64,000 nt of DNA from NCBI RefSeq assembly GCF_000813965.1, contig NZ_JWLI01000011.1, forward strand, positions 1 through 64,000. The letters are read 5' to 3'. Shown one piece after another: positions 1 through 10,270 of this stretch (its first letter is position 1; each line of letters starts with the position of its first letter). This DNA comes from Leisingera sp. ANG-M7. GTDB lineage: Bacteria > Pseudomonadota > Alphaproteobacteria > Rhodobacterales > Rhodobacteraceae. Under the pieces are notes generated by a model, which was not told the DNA's origin, did not search any database, and was given only the letters and a program-made list of their open reading frames with translations. Both the position numbers and the translations under genes were made by a program.

Positions 1-280
1 GGGGGCTTTTACGGATACCCCCGAACACCCGCAACCCAAAAAACGCAAAAAACAGAACTTTCCAAAAAGAAAAATCACAAATCAAACAATATCAACAACT
101 TACAGCACAACAAAGTCAGCAACACTGACCCAAAATACAAGGACCGCTCAAACCCCGGACCAACCCAATCACACCAAAACCCCGCCAGAAACCACTTACC
201 CACAGACTCAACAAACATATCCACAAAACCAAACCACGGAATCGAAGAAAACAACTGCGACTCGGAAGCAAAACCGCCGC
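1..280. other. A/C-biased non-coding region with DnaA-box-like 9-mers
   Basis: I see no gene here. The plus strand is strongly depleted of G and T: only 32 of the 180 bases in 61-240 are G or T. Two 9-mers each differ by one base from the DnaA box TTATCCACA: TTACCCACA at 196-204 and ATATCCACA at 217-225, in the same orientation with 12 bases between them. The stretch is far richer in A and C runs than the GC-rich coding DNA that follows. It could be part of a replication or DnaA-titration region, or simply a biased spacer downstream of msrQ. The window edge prevents seeing the left neighbour. Confidence 0.4.
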
Positions 281-323
281 CAGGGAGGGCCGCCTCCCGG
301 ACCCCGGGACCAGTTTCTCCGGA

Positions 324-947
324 CTAGGTCCGGCTGGGCGTTCCGGATGATTCCAGATGTTTGGACCGCTTCAGCACTGGCAAGCGCAGGGCCAAGAGAA
401 GCAGGGTCAGCCCGAGGTAGATCAGCGGCTCGATCTGAAACCCTTTCGACAGCATCACAAAGTGCAGGCCCCCTAGCAGCGCAGCCGCATAAGTCAGCCG
501 GTGCAGCCGCGCCCAGGTCCGGCCCAGCGCCCGCACGGACAGGTTATTCGAACTGAGCGCCAGCGGCAGCATCAGGACAAACGCCGCCATGCCGATGGTG
601 ATATAGGGCCGTTTCGCAATATCCGCGATGATCTGGCCCAGGATCTGCACATCCAGCACCAGCCAGACCAGCAGGTGGCACAGCACATAGAAGAAGCACA
701 AAAGCCCAATTGCGCGGCGGAACTTCATCAGGTTCAGGCCCGCCAGGCGGCGTAGCGGCGAAACCGCCAGCGTCAGGATCATCAGCTGAAGCGCCATTTC
801 CCCGTATTCATGCTCCAGCGCCTTGATCGGCTCCACTCCCAGCCCGCCGGTGAGCCCCTGGTAAAACAGCCAAGGCGCGGGGAGTGCCCCTAGCAAGTAG
901 ACCGCCCAGACAGGCAGGCGGCGGAGAAGGCGGTTTGCGGTGTCCAT
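324..947 (-). CDS. msrQ: Haem-binding membrane subunit MsrQ of the periplasmic methionine sulfoxide reductase
   Basis: This 207-residue inner-membrane protein belongs to the ferric-reductase-like YedZ/MsrQ family. It passes electrons from the respiratory chain to MsrP, which repairs oxidised methionine in periplasmic proteins. About six hydrophobic segments are visible (roughly 13-30, 48-62, 80-99, 113-132, 150-166, 172-190). His91, His149 and His162 lie in or next to membrane segments and are the likely haem ligands. The ATG is preceded by a strong GGAGGAG. The gene lies 12 bp after msrP in the same orientation, so the two should be co-transcribed. A perfect 6-bp inverted repeat (319-333) overlaps the stop codon. 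Length and partner agree with the family. Confidence 0.93.
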   Translation of the reverse strand: MDTANRLLRRLPVWAVYLLGALPAPWLFYQGLTGGLGVEPIKALEHEYGEMALQLMILTLAVSPLRRLAGLNLMKFRRAIGLLCFFYVLCHLLVWLVLDVQILGQIIADIAKRPYITIGMAAFVLMLPLALSSNNLSVRALGRTWARLHRLTYAAALLGGLHFVMLSKGFQIEPLIYLGLTLLLLALRLPVLKRSKHLESSGTPSRT

Positions 948-959
948 AAACTCCTCCGG

Positions 960-1865
960 TCAAAAGTTCTCGGCCAGGTCCATGCCTGCGTACAGGGAGG
1001 CGACCTCTTTCTCGTACCCGTTATACATCAGTGTCGGCTGGCGCTTGGCAAACAGGCCGCCGCCGATGCGGCGCTCGCTGGCCTGGCTCCAGCGCGGATG
1101 CGAGACATTGGGGTTCACATTACTGTAGAAGCCGTACTCGCGCGGGTTGGCCATGTTCCAGCTGGTGGGCGGTTCCTCGTCAGTCAATGTGATCCGCACC
1201 ACCGACTTGATCGACTTGAAGCCGTATTTCCACGGCACCACCAGCCGCAGCGGCGCGCCGTTCTGGTTTGGCAGCGGCTTACCGAAGATCCCGGTCGCCA
1301 TGATCGACAGCGGGTGCATCGCCTCATCCAGGCGCAGGCCTTCGCGATAAGGCCATTCCAGCACCTTATAAGCCGTGCCGGGCATCTCCGACGGGCGGTA
1401 GAGGGTTTCAAAGGCAACGTACTTGGCCCCCTCCTGCACGCCTGCCATATTCAAGAGGTCGGCCAGCTCAAATCCCCGCCAGGGCACCACCATCGACCAG
1501 GCCTCGACACAGCGGAAGCGGTAGATACGCTCCTCCAGCGTCATCTCCCCCAGGATCTGCTCAAGGGAATAGTCGCCCGGGCGATCCACCAGACCGTCGA
1601 TCTTCACGCTCCACGGCTGAGTGGTCATCCGGCCGGCATAGGCCGCAGGATCACTCTTGCCGGTGCCGAACTCGTAGAAATTGCAGTAGCTGGTCACCTC
1701 TTCCCAGGTGTTGGGTTCCAGCCCCTCCGCCGCTTGCGCGCGGCTGCCCAGCGCGGCGGCCAGCCCGGCACCTGCCAGCCCGGCCATGATCCGGCGGCGG
1801 TTCCAGAAATCTGCCTCCGGGGTAGCATCGGCAAGGGTCAAGTCATTGGTCCAGCGGCGCGCCAT
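960..1865 (-). CDS. msrP: Catalytic molybdopterin subunit MsrP, Tat-exported
   Basis: This protein of 301 residues reduces methionine sulfoxide in periplasmic proteins using molybdopterin. The N-terminus has a twin-arginine signal: NRRRIM at about residues 22-27, then a hydrophobic stretch ending near AQA at 43-45, as expected for a cofactor-loaded Tat substrate. Cys119 in [11 protein letters not shown] matches the conserved molybdenum ligand of the sulfite oxidase fold. I chose the ATG at 1865 because AGGAGA precedes it and the Tat signal starts shortly after. The open frame extends upstream to 2120, but those residues do not look like protein. The gene leads a two-gene unit with msrQ and diverges from the lipoprotein gene at 2139. 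Confidence 0.95.
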   Translation of the reverse strand: MARRWTNDLTLADATPEADFWNRRRIMAGLAGAGLAAALGSRAQAAEGLEPNTWEEVTSYCNFYEFGTGKSDPAAYAGRMTTQPWSVKIDGLVDRPGDYSLEQILGEMTLEERIYRFRCVEAWSMVVPWRGFELADLLNMAGVQEGAKYVAFETLYRPSEMPGTAYKVLEWPYREGLRLDEAMHPLSIMATGIFGKPLPNQNGAPLRLVVPWKYGFKSIKSVVRITLTDEEPPTSWNMANPREYGFYSNVNPNVSHPRWSQASERRIGGGLFAKRQPTLMYNGYEKEVASLYAGMDLAENF

Positions 1866-2138
1866 CTGCGTCTCCTGATATTGCGGGTCTCTCCTGAGGT
1901 AACGGCCCCGGGCGCAAAACCCAAAACATATCCCGTCACGACTGCGCGAGAGAATTGTAACGTTGGAAGCCCTGCCAGTATCTGCGAAAACCCGGCTGCG
2001 GGCGCCCCTGCTGACGCAGATGTGAAGCGGCCCAGCGCCCAATGGCCGGAAAATGCGCTGTGGCAGCACATTTCCCCGCTGCACCCGTTGCACGGTTTCA
2101 CTATGCTGGCTGGAAATCAAAACCGCTTCGGGCAGACT

Positions 2139-2708
2139 ATGATGAAATCCCTAATTGCACCGCTGATGATGCTTGCCGCCGCCGCCCTGGCAGGCTGCGC
2201 CGCCGCACCCACGGCCACCAAGACCGATGTCGAGGCCCTGTCCCTCGCCATCCAGTCCCTGGATCCGCAGGTGGACGCCGGGGAGGCCCGCCGCGCGGCG
2301 GAGATCGCTTACAGCCACTCTGCCCGGCTGGCGGAGCAGTATAATGTCACCACCTCGCCGATCATCCACAACACGCTGGTGAACAGCGGCGTCAAGGAAC
2401 GCGGCATCTGCGTGCATTACGCCGAGGACATGCAGGCGCGCCTCAACCAGGAGAACTTCCAGACGCTATCGATGCTGCGCGCCATTGCCGAGCCGAAGAA
2501 TGAGTTCCGCATCGACCATTCCACCGCGGTGATCGCGGCCAAGGGCGACGGTATCTACGAGGGCATCGTGCTCGACCCCTGGCGCTATGGCGGCAAGCTT
2601 TACTGGTCAGAGACCACCGAAGACCCGCGATACAACTGGGAACCGAGGCTTAAAGTTCTGCGACGGAAGTATGAGCGCAAGATGGCCAAGGAGGCCGGGG
2701 CTGGTTAA
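2139..2708 (+). CDS. Lipoprotein with transglutaminase/papain-like Cys-His-Asp arrangement
   Basis: This is a 189-residue predicted lipoprotein. A hydrophobic N-terminus ends in the lipobox LAGC with the lipidated Cys at position 20. Starts at 2139 and 2142 (ATG ATG) are equally possible, and no strong ribosome site is visible. I do not recognise a named family. The mature part holds [10 protein letters not shown] (Cys91), IDHSTAVI (His127) and VLDPWR (Asp146). That order and spacing resemble the catalytic triad of bacterial transglutaminase-like or cysteine-peptidase domains. This function is an inference from motifs, not from alignment. The gene diverges from msrP across about 270 bp and converges on the AraC gene with only 16 bp between stops. 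Confidence 0.7.
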   Translation: MMKSLIAPLMMLAAAALAGCAAAPTATKTDVEALSLAIQSLDPQVDAGEARRAAEIAYSHSARLAEQYNVTTSPIIHNTLVNSGVKERGICVHYAEDMQARLNQENFQTLSMLRAIAEPKNEFRIDHSTAVIAAKGDGIYEGIVLDPWRYGGKLYWSETTEDPRYNWEPRLKVLRRKYERKMAKEAGAG

Positions 2709-2724
2709 GCCGTCTTCAGCACAG

Positions 2725-3654
2725 CTAGAGACCTGCCGCCAAGGCTGCCGCCCGGAACTGGCCAGGCGTCAGCCCGTATTCCTTCTTGAAGGCGCTGATA
2801 AAATTGGATGTGCTTTCGTACCCTGCCGCCAGACCAATACTGGTAATCGCATCGTTGGTGCTTTCCAGCATCGTCTTTGCCTGATCCAACCGCCGCTGCT
2901 TGCGCCATTTTGCGGGTGACGCGCCGAAGATCCGCCGGAACTCCCGGTTGAAAGTCGGAACTGAGCGCCCGGACAGCGCCGCCAGGTCCGCAGTGCGCAA
3001 ATCATGATCCAGGTAAGCCCGGGCGACATGAGCAACCGAGCGGTGGTGCTGCGTGCCCAAACTGCCCGCGAGCGTACCGGCCAGCTCGCTGCGGTCATGC
3101 AGCAACGCAAGCAGCATGATCAGCTCAACCAGTTTCAGGCGCGCCAGATCGGCATCCACCTGCAAGCTGTCGTAGACCTCCACGATGCCGCTCATGAAGG
3201 CTGCCAGGCTTTGACTCGCTGGAACGGTTGCCAGACTTGCCCGTTCAGCTGCCCGCCCGCCGCCCAATCGAGGCAGCACATCGCTGACCAGCGCCGGGGA
3301 CAGAAAGATCATCATAGCTTCCAGCGGGCCGTCCTGGCTGCGGAAATCGGACTGCAACAGAACGTTAGGCGGAACAATGACAAGTTCGCCCGCCTGGATT
3401 TCAGTGCAGGTTCCGGCAGTGTCAAAAAAACGCTCACGCCCCTTCAGCAAGTAGCAAATACAGATTTCGCTGCAGACAAATTCCAAGTCCCGCAGATCTG
3501 CGCGCAAAACCTTATGCAACAGCCGGCCATGTCTGCTCGACAGGATTTCCCTGGTAAAGGAAAAGGCCGCCAAAGCCTCAGGGATAACAATCAGCTTGTT
3601 CTGTGTGCGGGTCACGCGGCTGCTCCACAGGTTGTTCCGTGCAGGCCGCGGCAA
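2725..3654 (-). CDS. AraC-family transcriptional regulator
   Basis: This 309-residue regulator has an N-terminal cupin-like sensing domain (roughly 20-170) and a C-terminal double helix-turn-helix AraC domain (roughly 205-305). The C-terminal part carries the family signature: a first helix-turn-helix near DLAALSGRSVPTFNREFR, FGASPAKWRKQRRL in the linker, and the second helix ending AFKKEYGLTPGQFR. The inducer cannot be read from the sequence. The gene is divergently transcribed from the monooxygenase and Tat-protein pair at 3787-4358 and probably controls it. A 9-bp direct repeat suited to an AraC dimer lies between them at 3693-3721. Confidence 0.9.
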   Translation of the reverse strand: MPRPARNNLWSSRVTRTQNKLIVIPEALAAFSFTREILSSRHGRLLHKVLRADLRDLEFVCSEICICYLLKGRERFFDTAGTCTEIQAGELVIVPPNVLLQSDFRSQDGPLEAMMIFLSPALVSDVLPRLGGGRAAERASLATVPASQSLAAFMSGIVEVYDSLQVDADLARLKLVELIMLLALLHDRSELAGTLAGSLGTQHHRSVAHVARAYLDHDLRTADLAALSGRSVPTFNREFRRIFGASPAKWRKQRRLDQAKTMLESTNDAITSIGLAAGYESTSNFISAFKKEYGLTPGQFRAAALAAGL

Positions 3655-3692
3655 GCAGCTTCTTACACGTGCCGCAAACTAATGAGGGTTTC

Positions 3693-3721
3693 TGATCCGA
3701 TTGCAATATCCTTGATCGGAT
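3693..3721. promoter_or_regulatory. Candidate AraC operator (9-bp direct repeat)
   Basis: TGATCCGAT (3693-3701) and TGATCGGAT (3713-3721) are direct repeats with one mismatch and a 20-bp period. The same bases also form an inverted repeat, GATCCGA and TCGGATC. AraC-family proteins usually contact two half-sites about two helical turns apart. The site lies between the divergent starts at 3654 and 3787. Confidence 0.5.
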
Positions 3722-3786
3722 CGCGTTAGCGGCGGCCGGGCACCGCAGGCAAAGAACGGGTCATCCAAAGAGAAAAGGAGACCCCG

Positions 3787-4077
3787 ATGAGCATTTGGGT
3801 AACGCTTGAGATGGAAGTGGCAAAGGGAAAGTTCGGCGAACTGGAACTCTTTTTGGCTGAGAGACTGCCAGCGGTGCGCGGCTTTGATGGCGCCTTGTCG
3901 GTCACTGTCTATTATGACGAGGAAACGCGCAGCCAGCTCATTGCCGAAGAGTGGCTCTCCAAAGCGCATCACGCCAGCTACATCCAGGCAATTTCCGAAA
4001 ACGGCGTCATGGCCCAGCTTGTCTCCTTCATGACTGCGCCTCCAAAGGTGCAGTACTTCAAGAGGCTGGTAATCTAA
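3787..4077 (+). CDS. Antibiotic biosynthesis monooxygenase-type (ABM) small protein
   Basis: A 96-residue protein of the dimeric alpha/beta-barrel ABM superfamily, which includes YgiN-like quinol monooxygenases. Typical family features are the N-terminal strand IWVTLEMEVAKGK, an amphipathic helix with LPAVRGFDG, the ITVYYDEE-like strand and the LIAEEWLSKAHHASYIQ segment. It probably oxidises a quinol or another small aromatic without a cofactor, or it may only bind a ligand; the substrate is unknown. AAAAGGAGA lies just upstream of the ATG. Its stop codon overlaps the next start (TAATG), so the two genes are translationally coupled. The divergent AraC regulator is the likely controller. Confidence 0.85.
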   Translation: MSIWVTLEMEVAKGKFGELELFLAERLPAVRGFDGALSVTVYYDEETRSQLIAEEWLSKAHHASYIQAISENGVMAQLVSFMTAPPKVQYFKRLVI

Positions 4078-4358
4078 TGGCAGGACTCCGCGCCGACATT
4101 TCGCGCCGTGATTTCATGGCCAGCACTGTTGCAGCGGCTGCGGCAGTTGGCACGCTTCCATCATTTGCTGCAGCGGCAGCCCCGGCAGATGTGCGTTTCC
4201 GTTTCGTGAAACTCAGCAAGTCCAGCACCACAGGGTATCTGCAGGAACTGCGCCGGAACCGGTCGTCCATCAGCCAACTGGTACTGGAAGGTGAGGGCTA
4301 TTGCCTGGTTCTCGCCGGCGAGCGCTCCCACACCGGCGCGCACCGGCTGGAGCTGTAA
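4077..4358 (+). CDS. Small Tat-exported protein of unknown function
   Basis: This 93-residue protein has a twin-arginine signal (SRRDFMAS at about 10-17, then an alanine-rich hydrophobic stretch ending near residue 35), so it should be exported folded. The mature part is only about 58 residues and basic (VRFRFVKLSKSS and LQELRRNRSS), with one cysteine. I do not recognise a family. The ATG overlaps the stop of the preceding ABM gene by one base, so the two are co-expressed. A Tat signal on so small a protein suggests partner-assisted export or a bound ligand, though neither can be shown here. A strong hairpin terminator follows within 20 bp. Confidence 0.75.
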   Translation: MAGLRADISRRDFMASTVAAAAAVGTLPSFAAAAAPADVRFRFVKLSKSSTTGYLQELRRNRSSISQLVLEGEGYCLVLAGERSHTGAHRLEL

Positions 4359-4376
4359 CGCACCTCTTCGCAAATC

Positions 4377-4404
4377 AAAGGCCCGCCATCTCTGGCGGGC
4401 CTTT
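4377..4404. terminator. Bidirectional hairpin terminator between the ABM operon and clpB
   Basis: A perfect 12-bp stem begins with AAAGGCCCGCCA, has a TCTC loop, and ends with T residues on the right arm. A residues at the left edge give a T-tract on the minus strand as well. It lies between converging stops at 4358 and 4420, so it can serve both units. Confidence 0.85.
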
Positions 4405-4419
4405 CTCAATCTCTACCTC

Positions 4420-7038
<2,619 letters not shown>

Positions 7039-7116
7039 CTTGCTCTCCTTTTTCAAGCGCCCTGTTCTTGGCAGCGCCCGCTAGGCGGCACGCCCCGGTC
7101 CGGGCCTCAAGGTTCA

Positions 7117-7144
7117 ATTTGGGAAGCGATCCCGCCGCTTCAAC
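7117..7144 (-). promoter_or_regulatory. Heat-shock (RpoH-type) promoter candidate for clpB
   Basis: On the minus strand GTTGAAG is followed by 13 bases and TCCCAAAT. The known RpoH pattern is CTTGAAA, 13-15 bases, CCCCATNT. Spacing and most positions fit. It lies about 80 bp upstream of the clpB ATG, a gene usually under RpoH control. Confidence 0.45.
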
Positions 7145-7375
7145 CCATATTCACCGGAAAAGGTGAGCAAATCCCTGACCTGCGTCAACTTTGCGCCCCT
7201 GCAGCGGGCCGGTTGCAACCGCGCCGCGCGCCAGCGCGGCGCCCTGCCCTAAACTGTAATCTGTCCCGCCGGGGCAGCTTCAGTTGCGGGAGGGCCCCGC
7301 TGAGCCTTGCCCAACTGCAGCCCCTTGCGTATGAAACGCCAGTTTCACGCCGAACCTGCCACAAAGGACCCCGCC

Positions 7376-8092
7376 ATGACCCAAGCCCCGCGCGCCGACG
7401 ACCGCCTGATTGTTGCCATGGATGTCCCCGATGCACTGGCAGGCCTCAAGCTCGCCGAACAGCTGGGCGATGCGGTCTCCTTCTACAAGATCGGCCTCGG
7501 CATGCTCACCGGCGGTGGCCTCGCATTGGCCAATGAGCTGAAGCAGGAGCACGGCAAGCGCATCTTCCTCGACATGAAACTCTTTGACATCGGCGCCACC
7601 GTGGAAAGCGCGGTGCGCGGCCTTGCTCAGTTTGACCTCGACTTCCTCACCGTGCATGGCGACCCCTATGTGGTGCGCGCCGCCAAGGAAGGCGCGGCCG
7701 GCAAGGACCTCAAGATTCTCGCCGTGACCATCCTGACTTCACTCGACCGCCAGGATCTGGACGGCGCACTGATCAAGGACGGCGCGGTGCAGGATCTGGT
7801 GCTGGAACGCGCCGGCAATGCCTTTGCCGCGGGCGCCGACGGCGTCATTGCCAGCCCGCAGGAGGCGGCGCTGATCCGCGCTCTGCCCGAGGCTGAAGGC
7901 AAGCTGATCGTCACCCCGGGCGTGCGCCCTGCCGGTGCTGACCTGGGCGACCAGAAGCGCGTCGCCACCCCGGCCAGCGCCATTGCAGACGGCGCTGACC
8001 ATATCGTGGTCGGCCGCCCGATCTGGAAAGCCGACAGCCCCCGTGCCGCGGCCGAGGCCATCCTGGCAGAGCTGGCAGGCGTAAAAGCATAG
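7376..8092 (+). CDS. pyrF: Orotidine 5'-phosphate decarboxylase
   Basis: This 238-residue cytoplasmic enzyme converts OMP to UMP in the last step of pyrimidine synthesis. The catalytic Asp-Lys-Asp network is seen in FLDMKLFDIG (Asp66, Lys68, Asp71). The phosphate-binding end of the barrel is seen in VTPGVRPAG and in the C-terminal ADHIVVGRPI. I chose the ATG at 7376 because AAAGGAC sits just upstream and MTQAPRADDRLIVAMD matches normal family starts. The frame is open further upstream to 7307. The gene is alone in its orientation, next to clpB on the other strand. No terminator follows closely; the first good one on this strand is about 360 bp downstream. Confidence 0.97.
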   Translation: MTQAPRADDRLIVAMDVPDALAGLKLAEQLGDAVSFYKIGLGMLTGGGLALANELKQEHGKRIFLDMKLFDIGATVESAVRGLAQFDLDFLTVHGDPYVVRAAKEGAAGKDLKILAVTILTSLDRQDLDGALIKDGAVQDLVLERAGNAFAAGADGVIASPQEAALIRALPEAEGKLIVTPGVRPAGADLGDQKRVATPASAIADGADHIVVGRPIWKADSPRAAAEAILAELAGVKA

Positions 8093-8489
8093 CAACCCAT
8101 GCCGCTTCCGGCACAGGCAGCAACGGCTGTATTGCCCTGCCGCAAGTTCTTTCCGCGTCCGCCTGCCTAAAAATTAGGCAGAAAGAAAAATGCGCGGCAG
8201 GTGCACCATTTTTTGAGCAGGCACGGCGCTGCCTGCCAGTGACGTAACGTCAAGCCGCTCATTTCGCTGACGAAACCCGCACCCAAGGCAATTTCTGCGC
8301 CAAATCGTCCTGTGCCTAAAAAAGCACACCCGCAAAACCCGCAGCCACTGCCAAGCCCCGCAAACTTTGCGAAACAGCGCCATGTGAGAGATTCTCATCT
8401 TGAGACACTCCCCAGACGGGCTTTTCTTCCTGAGACCCGTCACCTTTCCCCCCGCATACCTGCGGGGGATCTTTCTTTTCAGCCCCCAG
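8093..8489. other. Non-coding spacer crowded with short inverted repeats
   Basis: I find no convincing protein gene in these 397 bp. Several short palindromes are packed in: CTGCCTAA and TTAGGCAG around AAA (8163-8181), TGACGT-A-ACGTCA (8240-8252), TTTCG-CTGA-CGAAA (8262-8275), and a TGTGC/GCACA pair around CTAAAAAA near 8310-8327. GACGGG and CCCGTC arms follow near 8415 and 8436. The block ends in a plus-strand hairpin terminator. It may encode a small RNA or a long pyrF 3' UTR; no specific RNA family is recognised. Confidence 0.4.
8449..8480 (+). terminator. Hairpin terminator on the plus strand
   Basis: CCCCCGCA (8449-8456), loop TACC and TGCGGGGG (8461-8468) form a perfect 8-bp stem followed by ATCTTTCTTTTC. 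The T-rich tail is only on the plus strand, so it does not serve the minus-strand NUDIX gene. It must end a transcript starting from pyrF or within the spacer. Confidence 0.7.
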
Positions 8490-8912
8490 TCACACAGGCC
8501 GCGCCGCAAGATATTCACGCAGCCGGTCCGCAAAGTGGGGCACTGCCAACGGGTGCGCGCAATAGGCTTCCGGCGCCATCAGCGCCCAGCCCTGGCCTTC
8601 GTTTCCGAACCGGACTGCGCTGACGGTCTCGGCGGGCAAATGCGCGGCAAAGAACCAGACCCGCCCGTGCGGCCGCTGGTAGGCCTTTGACCAGATCAGC
8701 AACTCCGGCCTCAAGACCAGCCCGACCTCTTCACGCGTCTCGCGCAGCGCGCAGGCCGCCGGGCTCTCATCCGCCTCACGCCCGCCGCCCGGCAGGTCCC
8801 AATGTCCCGGATAGGGGATTTCCGGCTTGTCATCGCGCTGGATGACCAGCAGATCCTGCCCCAGAAACACCGCCAGCTTTGCGCCGGCAAAATCTTCGCC
8901 TGCTGTTGTCAT
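8490..8912 (-). CDS. NUDIX hydrolase
   Basis: This 140-residue NUDIX protein hydrolyses a nucleoside diphosphate linked to another group. The full NUDIX box is present at residues 43-65 (GGREADE, then RETREEVGL), matching G-x5-E-x7-RE-x2-EE-x-G and giving the magnesium-binding glutamates. Around it are strands LAVFLGQDLLVIQRDD and WDLPGG. The C-terminal part (EGQGWALMAPEAYCAHPLAVPHFADRLREYL) resembles small MutT-like proteins that act on oxidised nucleotides or sugar nucleotides. The substrate cannot be assigned. The gene diverges from dinB with about 90 bp between starts, so a shared damage-related role is possible but unproven. Confidence 0.9.
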   Translation of the reverse strand: MTTAGEDFAGAKLAVFLGQDLLVIQRDDKPEIPYPGHWDLPGGGREADESPAACALRETREEVGLVLRPELLIWSKAYQRPHGRVWFFAAHLPAETVSAVRFGNEGQGWALMAPEAYCAHPLAVPHFADRLREYLAARPV

Positions 8913-9001
8913 GATCTGTCACTTGGCCACCCGCCACGCTAAAGACAAGGCCTTCACCGCAAGTTAGACTTGTCCATCCACGACCACAGCCCACCGTACC
9001 A

Positions 9002-10255
9002 ATGCACGCCCTTTGCCGAGACTGCCTCAGCCAGATCGCCCCCGCCCGGCGCTGCCCCCATTGCGGCAGCCCGCGGATCAAGGCGCATGAAGAACTGTTG
9101 TCGCTCACCATCGCCCATATGGATTGCGATGCCTTCTACGCCAGCGTCGAGAAACGCGACAATCCTGAGCTGGCAACAAAGCCGGTGATCATCGGCGGCG
9201 GCAAACGCGGCGTGGTCTCCACCGCCTGCTATGTCGCCCGCATCCGGGGGGTGCGGTCTGCCATGCCGATGTTCCAGGCCCTGAAACTCTGCCCCGATGG
9301 TGTGGTGATCAAGCCGCGGATGAATGTCTACGTCGAGGTCAGCCGCGAAATCCGCAAGATGATGAATGAGCTGACCCCGGACGTGGAGCCCCTGTCGCTG
9401 GATGAGGCCTTCATGGACCTCACCGGCACCGAAAAGCTGCATGGCGCACCGCCCGCAGTGATGCTAGCCCGGCTGGTCAAGCGGATGAAGGATGAGCTGG
9501 GCGTCACCGGCTCCATCGGCCTGTCCCACAACAAGTTCCTGGCCAAGGTTGCCTCCGATCTCGATAAGCCGCGCGGGTTTTCGGTGATCGGCAAGGCAGA
9601 GACGGCGGACTTTCTGAGTGAAAAACCGGTGCGGCTGATCTGGGGCATCGGCCCGGCTGCGCAGGAAAGCCTGGACAAGGCCGGCATCCGCACCTTCTCC
9701 GACCTGTTGCGCTGGGACCGCGAGGCACTGCACGTCCGCTTCGGTTCAATGGGCGACCGGCTCTGGCACCTGGCCCGCGGCCAGGACCGGCGCCGGGTCT
9801 CCGCGCATGAACCGGTCAAGTCGATCTCCAATGAAACCACCTTCTTTGAGGACACCGCTTGCCTGGAGGTGCTCGACGGCCACCTGTGGCGGCTAGCGGA
9901 GAAGGTCTCCGACAGGGCCAAGGCGCGGGAACTGGCGGGGCGGGTGGTGACGCTCAAGCTGAAGCGCGCCAACCATTCGGCATTGACCCGGCGTGTCACC
10001 CTGCGCAGCCCGACCCAGATCGCCGACCGCATCTACCGCACCGCCCGCGGCCTGCTGGATCAGGTCGGCGACGAAGGCCCCTACCGCCTCTTGGGCTGCG
10101 GGATATCGGACCTGGTTCCCGAATCGCATGCCGATGAAACCGGCGATCTCCTGGACCCGAATGCAGGCAAACGGGCAGAAGCCGAACGCGCCACCGACGC
10201 CATCCGCAGAAGATTCGGGGACAGCGCGATCCTGAAGGGCCGCGCCCTGCGCTGA
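9002..10255 (+). CDS. dinB: DNA polymerase IV (Y family) with N-terminal CxxC/CxxC extension
   Basis: This 417-residue translesion polymerase copies past damaged template bases and lacks proofreading. The palm metal site is in AHMDCDAFYASVE (Asp41, Asp43) and in SLDEAFMDLT. IGLSHNKFLAKVASDLDKPRG is the Y-family signature, followed by helix-hairpin-helix IWGIGPAAQESLDKAGI and the little-finger domain. An N-terminal extension of about 35 residues carries Cys5, Cys8, Cys18 and Cys21 in a CxxC-x9-CxxC pattern suited to a zinc knuckle. E. coli DinB lacks this; similar extensions occur in related alphaproteobacteria as far as I recall. The ATG at 9002 is needed to include these cysteines. No LexA box was recognised. 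Confidence 0.93.
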   Translation: MHALCRDCLSQIAPARRCPHCGSPRIKAHEELLSLTIAHMDCDAFYASVEKRDNPELATKPVIIGGGKRGVVSTACYVARIRGVRSAMPMFQALKLCPDGVVIKPRMNVYVEVSREIRKMMNELTPDVEPLSLDEAFMDLTGTEKLHGAPPAVMLARLVKRMKDELGVTGSIGLSHNKFLAKVASDLDKPRGFSVIGKAETADFLSEKPVRLIWGIGPAAQESLDKAGIRTFSDLLRWDREALHVRFGSMGDRLWHLARGQDRRRVSAHEPVKSISNETTFFEDTACLEVLDGHLWRLAEKVSDRAKARELAGRVVTLKLKRANHSALTRRVTLRSPTQIADRIYRTARGLLDQVGDEGPYRLLGCGISDLVPESHADETGDLLDPNAGKRAEAERATDAIRRRFGDSAILKGRALR

Positions 10256-10270
10256 ATATGCAGCCGTTGG

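Noticed and set aside
283-298. GGGAGG/CCTCCC hairpin downstream of msrQ
   Set aside because: Short stem with only four T residues nine bases later; not convincing as a terminator.
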